From: Prochlorococcus sp. AG-686-O05
GTDB taxonomy: Bacteria > Cyanobacteriota > Cyanobacteriia > PCC-6307 > Cyanobiaceae
Length of the DNA: 38,034 bases
Reading direction: 5' to 3'
NCBI GenBank assembly: GCA_003210235.1
Contig: QCVV01000005.1
Coordinates: forward strand, 1 to 38,034
Below the pieces are notes generated by a model, which saw only the letters and a program-made list of their open reading frames with translations, did no database searches and was not told where the DNA came from. How positions within the stretch are numbered: position 1 is the stretch's first letter; every line of letters begins with the position of its first letter. Positions 15,819 through 22,515 of this stretch are shown one piece after another. The position numbers were made by a program, and so were the translations under genes.

Positions 15819-15854
15819 ATAAATATAAATAATTATTGAATTATTTATATTTAT
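15819..15854. terminator. Perfect 16-bp AT hairpin at a gene end
   Basis: ATAAATATAAATAATT (15819-15834) pairs perfectly with 15839-15854 around ATTG. It overlaps the stop codon of the minus-strand membrane-protein gene at 15841, so it may protect its 3' end or aid termination; there is no distinct T-run. Confidence 0.35.
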
Positions 15855-16128
15855 CAATTTTTTGATCAATTAAATCAATTAAAGGAATCATGAAATTAAC
15901 ATTTATACCTACAGTACACCATACGTATGTAAGACAAAATATCAATTTTATATATAAGTTAGAGGGTAAAGTAAGAAACAATTTAAAAAAACTACCAATA
16001 AATAATATTAGTATTCCAATTTGCAATAATCCTTTAGCTATCCATAGAAAACCTCGTTTCTTTATGTTCTTATAGAACCAAACAAAAATAGCTCCAAAAA
16101 TAAATAATAAAATTAGATTTATTATCAT
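15841..16128 (-). CDS. Membrane protein with three helices
   Basis: 95 residues with helices at about 2-18, 28-50 and 58-83. Loops carry KNIKKRGF and KIDKYK. No recognised family. Confidence 0.55.
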   Translation of the reverse strand: MIINLILLFIFGAIFVWFYKNIKKRGFLWIAKGLLQIGILILFIGSFFKLFLTLPSNLYIKLIFCLTYVWCTVGINVNFMIPLIDLIDQKIDKYK

Positions 16129-16148
16129 TTAAAATCTTTAATAACACT

Positions 16149-16167
16149 TAATAATAATAATAATAAT
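16149..16167 (+). repeat. (TAA)6 microsatellite
   Basis: Six perfect TAA units plus one T in the intergenic space between two minus-strand genes. Slippage-prone; no function evident. Confidence 0.7.
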
Positions 16168-16297
16168 GCTTTAGCTAAAGGAGAAGATAAATATTACTTT
16201 TTTAAATCAGTTAATATTAAAGAAATTAATTAATTCACTATAAATATTTTGAAAGATTATAAGTAAAAGATTCAAACGCGTATTAATCTAAATCATT

Positions 16298-16681
16298 TTA
16301 AAACAACTTCATTTTTAATAAATCAATCCTCTTTTGATTAACACCTAGATCACTTTCACCAACTCTAGACTCAGACCTAACTAGCAATCTACTAGATTCA
16401 GGAACAAAAGATACTTCTAAATCATCAACGTATTTCATCCATTTACTTGTTACTTCAGCATGAAGATAATCTCCGTCAAGTTCAACTATTACTGATCTTG
16501 GGGTATTCTCAATAATTTCTTTAACCTCCTTAAAAGGTTGTTCGATTGAATTAACCTGCCATTCTTCTCTCACACAATGTGCTATTTCAACACATTCACT
16601 CAATTCAATGTGAGAAGCAAATGAAGCCGAGGGAAATATAAATCCTACAAATATAAAAAAACTTATAAAAAAGATTTTCAT
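16298..16681 (-). CDS. DUF1499 family secreted protein
   Basis: 127 residues from MKIFFISFF (the frame extends four residues further, to 16693). Signal peptide to about residue 22 (FPSASFA then SHIE). The mature part shows the DUF1499 pattern: CVREEWQV, then VIVELDGDYLHAEVTSKWMKYVDDLEV and RSESRVGESDLGVNQKRIDLL near the end. Secreted or lumenal in cyanobacteria; biochemical role unknown. Confidence 0.75.
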   Translation of the reverse strand: MKIFFISFFIFVGFIFPSASFASHIELSECVEIAHCVREEWQVNSIEQPFKEVKEIIENTPRSVIVELDGDYLHAEVTSKWMKYVDDLEVSFVPESSRLLVRSESRVGESDLGVNQKRIDLLKMKLF

Positions 16682-16819
16682 TAAAACAAGCATAAACTTT
16701 TCTTAATCTAACCAACAAAAATAAAAATTTGGTGGAATAATATTTAGTAAAATTTATATCTTATAGAAGAGATAAAAACTTCTAAGATTTAGAATTAAGT
16801 TTCAATAAATCTAAATACT

Positions 16820-17110
16820 GTGGAATTAACTGAACTAATAAAAGATTATTTAGCCACAGAATTATTATCTAGTACTGAACTTGACTTTCTAGAAGGAGAA
16901 TTATGGGAAACCATTCAACATATTTCAGAGATAAATACATTAACAATTGCTCCAAAGGATATATGCAATAAATTAGAACTTAAGGAAAAATCTTGCTGGC
17001 AATTATGTTGTGCTGCAGTGCTTGATATCTCAAGACCCTTAAAAGAGAAAAATGAGAGAGTTGAGAATTTAAACAAATTAATAAATCAATATAACCTTAG
17101 CAGCAAATAA
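16820..17110 (+). CDS. Conserved small soluble protein (GTG start)
   Basis: 96 residues from GTG 16820; no in-frame ATG upstream. Helical, with EGELWETIQHISEINTL and a Cys-rich KSCWQLCCAAVLDIS segment (three Cys). It ends inside the A-run of the terminator serving the convergent sRNA. No family recognised. Confidence 0.55.
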   Translation: MELTELIKDYLATELLSSTELDFLEGELWETIQHISEINTLTIAPKDICNKLELKEKSCWQLCCAAVLDISRPLKEKNERVENLNKLINQYNLSSK

Positions 17111-17132
17111 AAAAAGACCCCTTATAAAGGGG
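17109..17132 (-). terminator. Intrinsic terminator of the Yfr2-like RNA
   Basis: On the minus strand a CCCCTT/AAGGGG stem (arms 17118-17123 and 17127-17132) with a 3-base loop is followed by seven T (A 17109-17115 on the plus strand). It is a classic Rho-independent terminator in minus orientation. Confidence 0.8.
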
Positions 17133-17203
17133 CCTAAATTGGTTCTAACAAATCAAGTGTTTCCTTGTTTCCACTGATTTAATAAAACCTCTCCTACACA
17201 CGA
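17109..17203 (-). ncRNA. Yfr2-family (CyanoR) small RNA
   Basis: The minus-strand transcript contains two copies of GGAAACA (plus strand 17158-17164 and 17166-17172) in a loop closed by an AAATCA/TGATTT-type stem (17150-17158 with 17173-17180, one bulge), followed about 20 nt later by the 17109-17132 terminator. Duplicated GGAAACA in an exposed loop is the hallmark I associate with the Yfr2-5/CyanoR family. The 5' end near 17203 is estimated from a TATTTAAAT -10-like sequence just upstream. Family targets are poorly known. Confidence 0.7.
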
Positions 17204-17235
17204 TTTAAATATCACATGATTTTTTGAGGGAGGAA

Positions 17236-17254
17236 ATACTTACTGGGTAAGTAT
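17236..17254. promoter_or_regulatory. 8-bp perfect palindrome upstream of the Yfr2-like RNA
   Basis: ATACTTAC-TGG-GTAAGTAT is a perfect inverted repeat without a T-tail on either strand. It lies roughly 33-51 bases upstream of the estimated sRNA start and downstream of the Yfr1 terminator. Position and symmetry fit a transcription-factor operator; the factor is unknown. Confidence 0.4.
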
Positions 17255-17272
17255 ATTAACTGTCACAATGCT

Positions 17273-17310
17273 AAAAAACAAAAAGTACTCGAACAATAGT
17301 TCGAGTACTT
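17273..17310 (-). terminator. Yfr1 terminator hairpin
   Basis: AAGTACTCGAAC (17283-17294) pairs perfectly with GTTCGAGTACTT (17299-17310) around AATA. Minus-strand reading gives TTTTTGTTTTTT directly after the stem. Confidence 0.85.
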
Positions 17311-17350
17311 CTCAATATCAGAAAAATGTGTGTGAGGAGTTTCTGATTTA
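17273..17350 (-). ncRNA. yfr1: Yfr1 small RNA
   Basis: The minus strand carries ACTCCTCACAC (plus 17330-17340), the ultraconserved single-stranded element of Yfr1. It lies in a loop between arms ATCAGAA and TTCTGAT (plus 17341-17347 and 17317-17323) and is followed by a 12-bp GC-containing hairpin plus T-run. This is the known Yfr1 layout: motif, then strong terminator stem. In Prochlorococcus MED4, Yfr1 is known to repress outer-membrane porin mRNAs by pairing through this element. The 5' end is approximate. Confidence 0.9.
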
Positions 17351-17462
17351 ATTAATTTACACTTATCTGAATTAAAAAAGCTACGGTATTAATTACTATT
17401 TATATTTATTTACTTATTAATAAATGAAAGTAGAATACTTAAATTAGCAAAAGATACTTTAA

Positions 17463-17609
17463 TTGAGAAAAAAGTACCAGAGAGTAATTTACATATTTTC
17501 TGCAATTATCCTTTCTTCAATTATTGGAGGAGTTGTAAAATATTCTTTTAAATACATTGATGAGAATCCTGATAAATATGTTCCTAAAACAAGGCAAATA
17601 ATTATTTAA
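17463..17609 (+). CDS. 48-residue membrane protein, TTG start
   Basis: TTG 17463 to TAA 17607. Basic start (RKKYQR), one helix (about 7-24, VIYIFSAIILSSIIGGVV), then a lysine- and proline-containing tail (KYIDENPDKYVPKTRQIII). A stop lies immediately before the TTG, so no longer form exists. Charge layout supports a real membrane protein. Confidence 0.45.
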   Translation: MRKKYQRVIYIFSAIILSSIIGGVVKYSFKYIDENPDKYVPKTRQIII

Positions 17610-17781
17610 TTTTATTTTGATTAAATTTTTTTAAGGATACTTACAATTTTCTTATTTTTATTTGTTTCTTAGACTCTAAAATCATAAAAATAACTAAGAA
17701 ATACATAAATTATTTGAGTATAAATCCACTTTCCAAAATGATAAATCTGTCTTAGATACTTCTCAGCTATTGGAGGACTTT

Positions 17782-17922
17782 ATGAAAAGAAAAAACGCCT
17801 TTTTTATAAATAAAGATAATAATTTAGAAGATTTTAAAGCAAAACATAACTATCAAATAGTAGAAGAATACTGGAGGAAAAGAAAAAAGAAATGTGAAAA
17901 AGATCTCTCTAAATTTTGCTAA
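17782..17922 (+). CDS. 46-residue highly basic protein
   Basis: ATG 17782 to TAA 17920 with a good TTGGAGGA ribosome site 6-8 nt upstream. The product is very basic (MKRKNAFFINKDN ... YWRKRKKKCEKDLSKFC) with two cysteines near the C-terminus. It could bind nucleic acid. It ends 9 nt before the next gene. Confidence 0.5.
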   Translation: MKRKNAFFINKDNNLEDFKAKHNYQIVEEYWRKRKKKCEKDLSKFC

Positions 17923-17931
17923 CAAAAAATC

Positions 17932-18180
17932 ATGAATTTTATTATTTCTATTTTTCTAGCTTCTGTTATGTGGGTTCAAGTTCCTCAATGGGAGGCTGAT
18001 TGGTCAAAGTGTGCCGTAGATGTTCCGGATACTTCATGTCATTGGTATGTCGCTGCACCAGACAATACCTTTGGAGAAGGATTTGACTGGGAAAGTGCTC
18101 CTTGGTTTGATGCGAACGGACTTCAAGATGTTGCAAAAATTGAGAAAGAAAGTGTAGTAGAAAAGCTTCAAAATAATTAA
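17932..18180 (+). CDS. Small secreted protein with Trp-rich mature part
   Basis: 82 residues. Hydrophobic N-terminus (NFIISIFLASVMWVQVP), then an acidic, Trp-rich mature region with two cysteines (WSKCAVDVPDTSCHWYVAAP) that may form a disulfide. No family recognised. Possibly lumenal. Confidence 0.6.
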   Translation: MNFIISIFLASVMWVQVPQWEADWSKCAVDVPDTSCHWYVAAPDNTFGEGFDWESAPWFDANGLQDVAKIEKESVVEKLQNN

Positions 18181-18273
18181 ATAAAATTCAATTAATAAAT
18201 TACATTTTTTTCAATAAAGTATTTATTTTTTTTCTAATAATATTTAAGATGGAAATAACTTTTTGATATTTTA

Positions 18274-18420
18274 ATGCGCTTCAAAGTAAGTTTAAAAAAA
18301 AACGGCAAAGAATTTGATGAGGTTGTGATAGCAAACAATAAGAAAGATGCTATTGAAGTGGCTTTAAAAAATAATCCAGAAGCAGAGGTCCTTAATTCTG
18401 ATTGGACATTTAAACTTTGA
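18274..18420 (+). CDS. 48-residue soluble protein
   Basis: ATG 18274 to TGA 18418. The sequence MRFKVSLKKNGKEFDEVVIA ... DAIEVALKNNPEAEVLNSDWTFK has the beta-alpha-beta look of a tiny ferredoxin-like or phage-type accessory protein. Its 3' end overlaps the stop region of convergent znuB by 11 nt. Confidence 0.55.
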   Translation: MRFKVSLKKNGKEFDEVVIANNKKDAIEVALKNNPEAEVLNSDWTFKL

Positions 18421-19216
18421 GAAAAGTTTTAAAATATTGACTTAACTTAGGAATTACTAGAGAAACAACGCAAATAACGCTTATTGCAGGCCCGGGAGAT
18501 AAGTTAAAAACAATTGAAAGAATAAAACCTAATACAGAAATACAAAGTCCAAAGAAAGAGGATCTCATCATCGCAATCCTAAGACTTTGTGCTTTATATA
18601 GTCCTAATAAAGTAGGTGTTGATAGTAATGCAATGACCAGAATGACTCCAACAGCGGACATCGAACTAACTATAACTAGTGCAGTAGTAAAACTTAGAGC
18701 TAAATTTAATAAAGAAACATTTATACCACTAGCTGAAGCCCCCTCTGGGTCTAATCCGACATACACAACTTTTTCATATCCAAAAGTTATTAATAAAATG
18801 AATGTTAGAAAAGCAATAATAGTTCTTAACAAATCGCTAAGGTTAGCAGTTAATAAATCTCCAAATAATACTGCCTCTAAATCAATCCTTATCCCAAGAA
18901 GTGGAATAAGTAAAACTCCAAAACCAAGCATTCCAGCAAGAATTGTATTCATTACCGCTTCATAATTCTCACTTTTTTTGTTAGTTAAACTTTCTGCAAA
19001 AACTGAACCAAGAAGTCCACTAATAACACCTCCGATTGAGGGATGTATCCCAAGAGCTAAAGCGAGAGCAAGTCCTGGCAAAACGCAGTGAGAAATTAAA
19101 TTTACCTGTAACAATCGTCTATGAGTTATTAATACAGTTCCCATAGCTGGGCATAAGATTCCAGAGAAAATAGTAATTATTAAGGGAATTAACCACCAGT
19201 TGTTAATAAAAGACAT
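18410..19216 (-). CDS. znuB: Zinc ABC transporter permease
   Basis: 268 residues with about eight membrane helices and the ABC-3 (ZnuB/MntB) pattern: GTVLITHRRLLQVNLISHCVLPGLALAL near residues 26-53 and the cytoplasmic coupling segment SSMSAVGVILVIALLSTPTLLGL near 184-206. It forms the membrane channel of the zinc importer with ZnuC and ZnuA. znuC is on the same strand, but zur lies between them on the other strand. zur neighbours and the Zur box make zinc the likely metal; manganese importers of this family are similar. Confidence 0.88.
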   Translation of the reverse strand: MSFINNWWLIPLIITIFSGILCPAMGTVLITHRRLLQVNLISHCVLPGLALALALGIHPSIGGVISGLLGSVFAESLTNKKSENYEAVMNTILAGMLGFGVLLIPLLGIRIDLEAVLFGDLLTANLSDLLRTIIAFLTFILLITFGYEKVVYVGLDPEGASASGINVSLLNLALSFTTALVIVSSMSAVGVILVIALLSTPTLLGLYKAQSLRIAMMRSSFFGLCISVLGFILSIVFNLSPGPAISVICVVSLVIPKLSQYFKTFLKV

Positions 19217-19269
19217 TAATCGTATGATTCGTTATGATCTAGAAAATTGGAAATCAAAAGATCTTGAAT

Positions 19270-19668
19270 ATGATGGTAACCAAGCCTGAAATTACCAAAA
19301 GACAAGAGCAACTTCTTGAAAAACTCAAAAAATGTGAAGATGAATTGAGTGGTCAAGAACTCCATAGACAATTGATTATAGATGGCAAATCTATGGGTTT
19401 GACAACAGTTTACAGAAATCTTCAAGTACTTATAAAAAATGGATTAATTAGATCTAGGCATCTTCCAACAGGGGAAGTTCTTTACACTCCTGTTGATAGA
19501 GATATTCACCATCTGACTTGTGTTCAGTGTGGAGAAACTTCTAAGGTGGAAGGTTGTCCTGTGAAAGAGATACATAGCCCTAAGAAAAACACAAAAAAAT
19601 TTCAATTATTATTTCATACCCTTGAATATTTCGGACTTTGCCAAAACTGTTATCAAACTCAGAGTTAA
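19270..19668 (+). CDS. zur: Zur, zinc-responsive Fur-family repressor
   Basis: 132 residues from ATG 19270 (the frame opens at a TTG at 19264 and Met at 19273 is also possible). N-terminal winged helix with GKSMGLTTVYRNLQVLIKNGLI, the recognition-helix signature; C-terminal dimer/metal domain with IHHLTCVQCG and GLCQNC, two CxxC pairs that hold structural zinc. His-rich sensing residues lie around IHH and FHTLEYFG. Fur, Zur and PerR are hard to separate by sequence; being embedded among znu genes argues for Zur. Confidence 0.88.
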   Translation: MMVTKPEITKRQEQLLEKLKKCEDELSGQELHRQLIIDGKSMGLTTVYRNLQVLIKNGLIRSRHLPTGEVLYTPVDRDIHHLTCVQCGETSKVEGCPVKEIHSPKKNTKKFQLLFHTLEYFGLCQNCYQTQS

Positions 19669-19687
19669 ATTTAAACATATTTTAATC

Positions 19688-20452
19688 TCAAGAATCACTT
19701 TCTTTTAAAGAACTAATATTAAGATCATTAAGTTCACCCTGTATTGAATTAGGAGTTCCTGAAGCTAAAACTGTTTTATCTAACACAACTACCTGATCAT
19801 AATTATTGAGAGATGAGCCCCAATCATGACTGCTTATAAATAAAGATAGTCCAGCATCTGCAAGTTGACGTACTATCTTGAGAAAATCATCCTTAGCAGG
19901 AGGGTCCAAAGCAGCACATGGTTCATCTAATAAAAGAATTCTTGCAGGAGACATTAAAGTTTTTGCTAAAAGTGCTCGTTGTTGTTGTCCTCCAGAAAGA
20001 GAATCAAGTCTTCTATTTGCAAGATTTGAGATACCAACTCTTTGCATTGTTGCTTCCAATTCACAACATTTATTAACCCAAGATTTAGGATTTGCAAGAA
20101 GAACCTTTATTTGGAATGGATTAGCACTTTTTGATTTTGAATATTTTATTTGACCTAAAGAGACTAATTTTTCAACTGTAATAGGAAATTTCCAATTCAT
20201 TGAGCTTCTTTGTGGCATAAGTGCAACTTGGGATCTAGTTCTAACTAAACTTTCCCCATCAATTGTTATATCTCCAATATCAGGATTATTTTGTCCTTGC
20301 AATAATTTCAAAAGAGTTGATTTACCAGCTCCATTTGGCCCAACAAGAGCCGTTAAAGTTCCAGGTTTTATTTGAACTGAAACTTTATTTAAGGCTGGCT
20401 TACTTTTTTTTGAATAGGAATAAGTTAAATTATCTGCAATTAAAGTAGCCAT
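19688..20452 (-). CDS. znuC: Zinc ABC transporter ATP-binding protein
   Basis: 254 residues. Walker A GPNGAGKST (38-46), Q-loop MPQRSS (80-85), signature LSGGQQQR (153-160), Walker B ILLLDEP (173-179) and switch His in SSHDW. The helical region between Q-loop and signature is longer than usual (KYSKSKSANPFQIKVLLANP region). It energises zinc import through ZnuB. znuC and znuA diverge from a 138-nt intergenic region holding a Zur box, so both are likely zinc-repressed. Convergent with zur, 19 nt apart. Confidence 0.92.
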   Translation of the reverse strand: MATLIADNLTYSYSKKSKPALNKVSVQIKPGTLTALVGPNGAGKSTLLKLLQGQNNPDIGDITIDGESLVRTRSQVALMPQRSSMNWKFPITVEKLVSLGQIKYSKSKSANPFQIKVLLANPKSWVNKCCELEATMQRVGISNLANRRLDSLSGGQQQRALLAKTLMSPARILLLDEPCAALDPPAKDDFLKIVRQLADAGLSLFISSHDWGSSLNNYDQVVVLDKTVLASGTPNSIQGELNDLNISSLKESDS

Positions 20453-20553
20453 TAATGAATATACTTAAATCAGTTATGATATTTAGTCTATCAATATTAT
20501 TGAATCCATACTGTTTCCATAACAATTGATACCAAAAATTGCAATTAATTATG

Positions 20554-20570
20554 AAAATGATTATCATTTT
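20554..20570. promoter_or_regulatory. Zur box in the znuC-znuA intergenic region
   Basis: AAAATGAT-T-ATCATTTT is a perfect 8-1-8 palindrome ending 20 nt before the znuA start. Cyanobacterial Zur sites have this AT-rich TGAtAATnATTATCA-like form. It can repress both divergent genes when zinc is plentiful. Confidence 0.8.
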
Positions 20571-20590
20571 TAGGTGTTTAAAAATCTTTT

Positions 20591-22429
20591 ATGTCAATTT
20601 TCAAAAAACTTTTAATAAATAAAAAAGGTTCAAGTAATTCAATTATTAAAAATTCAGTTATAGCAGGAACTATAATATTTTCTGGTTTTGGGCAAGATGT
20701 TTTAGCCAAAGGAAAGTCATATGTAGCTGTAGAACCACTTGTTTGTGATTTAGTAAAATCAATAGCATTACCTTCAGATAAAGTTGCCTGCTTAGTGGAT
20801 AGAAAGCAGGACGTACATGACTTAAAAATCAATCCGAGACAAGCTCAATTACTAAATAGTGCAGATAAAGTATTCACTCTTGGTAAAGAGATGACTCCCA
20901 CAATGAAAAACTGGGAAGATAAGTCGAATACTGTTGTTGTTGGTGTTAGCGCTATTGAAGTTGAAAATCCTTCAAGTGAAGAAGGTGGGGCTTTCGAATG
21001 GGCTGGAGTTTTTGATCTTAAAGCTGGTTCATACAAATGGACTTTTGCAAAAGTTGATGGGGAATATGCAGATCCAGCAATGAAAATGGTTGTTCTGAAA
21101 TCTGGTGATATTGAAACATCTGAAGAATTAGCAGAAAACATGCTTGGATCGGATGAAAATATTGCTAAAAGCGATGGTGGAGAACTTATGGAAAGTGACA
21201 AAGCCTATGTTCTAAACTTTGATCAAAAGAAAGACGTTACAGAATTCAACCTTAAAATAAAAAATGATGGTAAATATGCATTTTTTACAGAACATATGCC
21301 TTTTGAATTTGAAGCTGATGAACATTTTTTAAAAGATCTTGCAAAAAATGATGTCGAGCCAGTTGCACAGGAACCAGATATGGGAGGTCATAGTGAACAT
21401 GGAGCAGAAGGATTTGAATGGGCAGGAACTTTTGAATTAGATGAGGGATCATATAAATGGTCGTTTGCAAAAGTAGATGGTGAGTATGCTGATCCTGCTA
21501 TGAAAATGGTTATTCTCAAGTCAGGTGACATTGAATCATCTGAAGACCTTGCTAAAGAATTATTAGAATCTGATTCTTCTATTAATAAAAGTAATAATGA
21601 TGTCCTTGTTGCCAGCTCTGAAGCCTTCTCTCTTAATTTTGATCAGAAAAAAGATTTAACCGTTTTTAATGTAGATATAAAAAAGAAAGGAAAATATACT
21701 TTCTTTACTGAACATATGCCATTTGAATTCGAGTCAGATGAGCACTTCTTTAAAGATGTTTCCAATTCTGATGTAGAACCCATAGCACAAGTACCTGATG
21801 AAGGAGGTGGCCATCATCATCACCATCATGGACATGGCAGCTTAGACCCTCATGTTTGGCATGATCCAAGTAACATAATAAAAATGAGTAATGTTATATC
21901 AAAAAATCTAAAGAAAGATATATCCATTTTTAATAGAAAAGATAGGAAAGCTATAAATGAAAGAATCGATAGTACTGAATCTATTCTTGGCGACCTAAAG
22001 GGATGGATAGTTGATCAGGTTACCACTATCCCAGAGTCAAATAGGGTAATAGTCTCAAAACACAAAGCAATGGATTATTACGGAAATGCTTTTGGTTTGG
22101 AGACAGTAAGTCTATTAGATTTTCTTGGCGATTCATCAAGCTTAAGGCCTGAAAATATCAAGACAACTCTAACGATGCTTGAAACAGAAAATGTTAAGGC
22201 AATATTCCCTGAACAAATTCCTGCATCAAAGTTATTAAAAAACTTAAGTAGGCAAAGTTCTGTGCCATTAGCTAATAGTCAAATATTTGTAGATGGATTA
22301 ATGATGACAGGAAATACAGTTTCTGTTGCTGTCCACAATACATGTACTATTGTTGATTCATTGGGTGGATCATGTGATAAGAAAGCAGGCAAGGACCTGG
22401 AAAGCAACTGGAGTTTTCAAAATAATTAA
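20591..22429 (+). CDS. znuA: Zinc-binding protein ZnuA with two inserted domains
   Basis: 612 residues, about twice the usual 300-330. Signal peptide to about residue 39 (VLA then KGK). ZnuA lobes: 43-125 (EPLVCDLVKSI, DVHDLKINPRQ with the first metal His) and 418-610 (LDPHVWHDP, VSKHKAMDYYGNAFGLE with another ligand His, IFPEQIPASK). The His-rich loop is present (GGGHHHHHHGHG, 405-416). Between the lobes lie two 128-residue repeats, 135-262 and 275-402, 140 residues apart, each starting FEWAG and holding FFTEHMPFEFE. The normal ZnuA has only a short His loop here. A CobW gene downstream carries a third copy. Confidence 0.9.
   Translation: MSIFKKLLINKKGSSNSIIKNSVIAGTIIFSGFGQDVLAKGKSYVAVEPLVCDLVKSIALPSDKVACLVDRKQDVHDLKINPRQAQLLNSADKVFTLGKEMTPTMKNWEDKSNTVVVGVSAIEVENPSSEEGGAFEWAGVFDLKAGSYKWTFAKVDGEYADPAMKMVVLKSGDIETSEELAENMLGSDENIAKSDGGELMESDKAYVLNFDQKKDVTEFNLKIKNDGKYAFFTEHMPFEFEADEHFLKDLAKNDVEPVAQEPDMGGHSEHGAEGFEWAGTFELDEGSYKWSFAKVDGEYADPAMKMVILKSGDIESSEDLAKELLESDSSINKSNNDVLVASSEAFSLNFDQKKDLTVFNVDIKKKGKYTFFTEHMPFEFESDEHFFKDVSNSDVEPIAQVPDEGGGHHHHHHGHGSLDPHVWHDPSNIIKMSNVISKNLKKDISIFNRKDRKAINERIDSTESILGDLKGWIVDQVTTIPESNRVIVSKHKAMDYYGNAFGLETVSLLDFLGDSSSLRPENIKTTLTMLETENVKAIFPEQIPASKLLKNLSRQSSVPLANSQIFVDGLMMTGNTVSVAVHNTCTIVDSLGGSCDKKAGKDLESNWSFQNN
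20993..21796 (+). repeat. Tandem duplication of the FEWxG domain inside znuA
   Basis: Two copies, 20993-21376 and 21413-21796, spaced 420 bp. The proteins match closely (FEWAG, KVDGEYADPAMKM, LNFDQKKD, FFTEHMPFEFE), but many third codon positions differ, so the duplication is not recent. Confidence 0.9.
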
Positions 22430-22439
22430 ATTTTTCTAT

Positions 22440-22454
22440 TAATAACGGTTATCA
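22440..22454. promoter_or_regulatory. Imperfect Zur-type box upstream of the GTPase gene
   Basis: TAATAAC-G-GTTATCA, a 7-1-7 near-palindrome (one mismatch) similar in base composition to the box upstream of znuA. It lies just after znuA and 62 nt before the CobW gene, suggesting zinc control of the GTPase. Confidence 0.5.
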
Positions 22455-22459
22455 TTAAC

Positions 22460-22497
22460 AAAAAATGTCTAGTATATTATATGCTAGACATTTTTTT
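22460..22497. terminator. Strong hairpin after znuA
   Basis: AAAAAATGTCTAG (22460-22472) pairs perfectly with CTAGACATTTTTT (22484-22496), extended by a few loop pairs and ending in seven T. It reads as a znuA terminator and, because of the leading A-run, would also work on the minus strand. It lies between the weak Zur box and the GTPase start. Confidence 0.75.
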
Positions 22498-22515
22498 AAT
22501 TAGATCAATTAATAG

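Noticed and set aside
19217-19269. Zur box between znuB and zur
   Set aside because: ATGATTCGTTATGAT is a direct-repeat-like, not palindromic, sequence; unlike the clear box ahead of znuA.
21806-21841. HHHHHH in ZnuA as a cloning tag
   Set aside because: It is part of the normal His-rich loop of zinc-binding ZnuA proteins, next to LDPHVWHDP.
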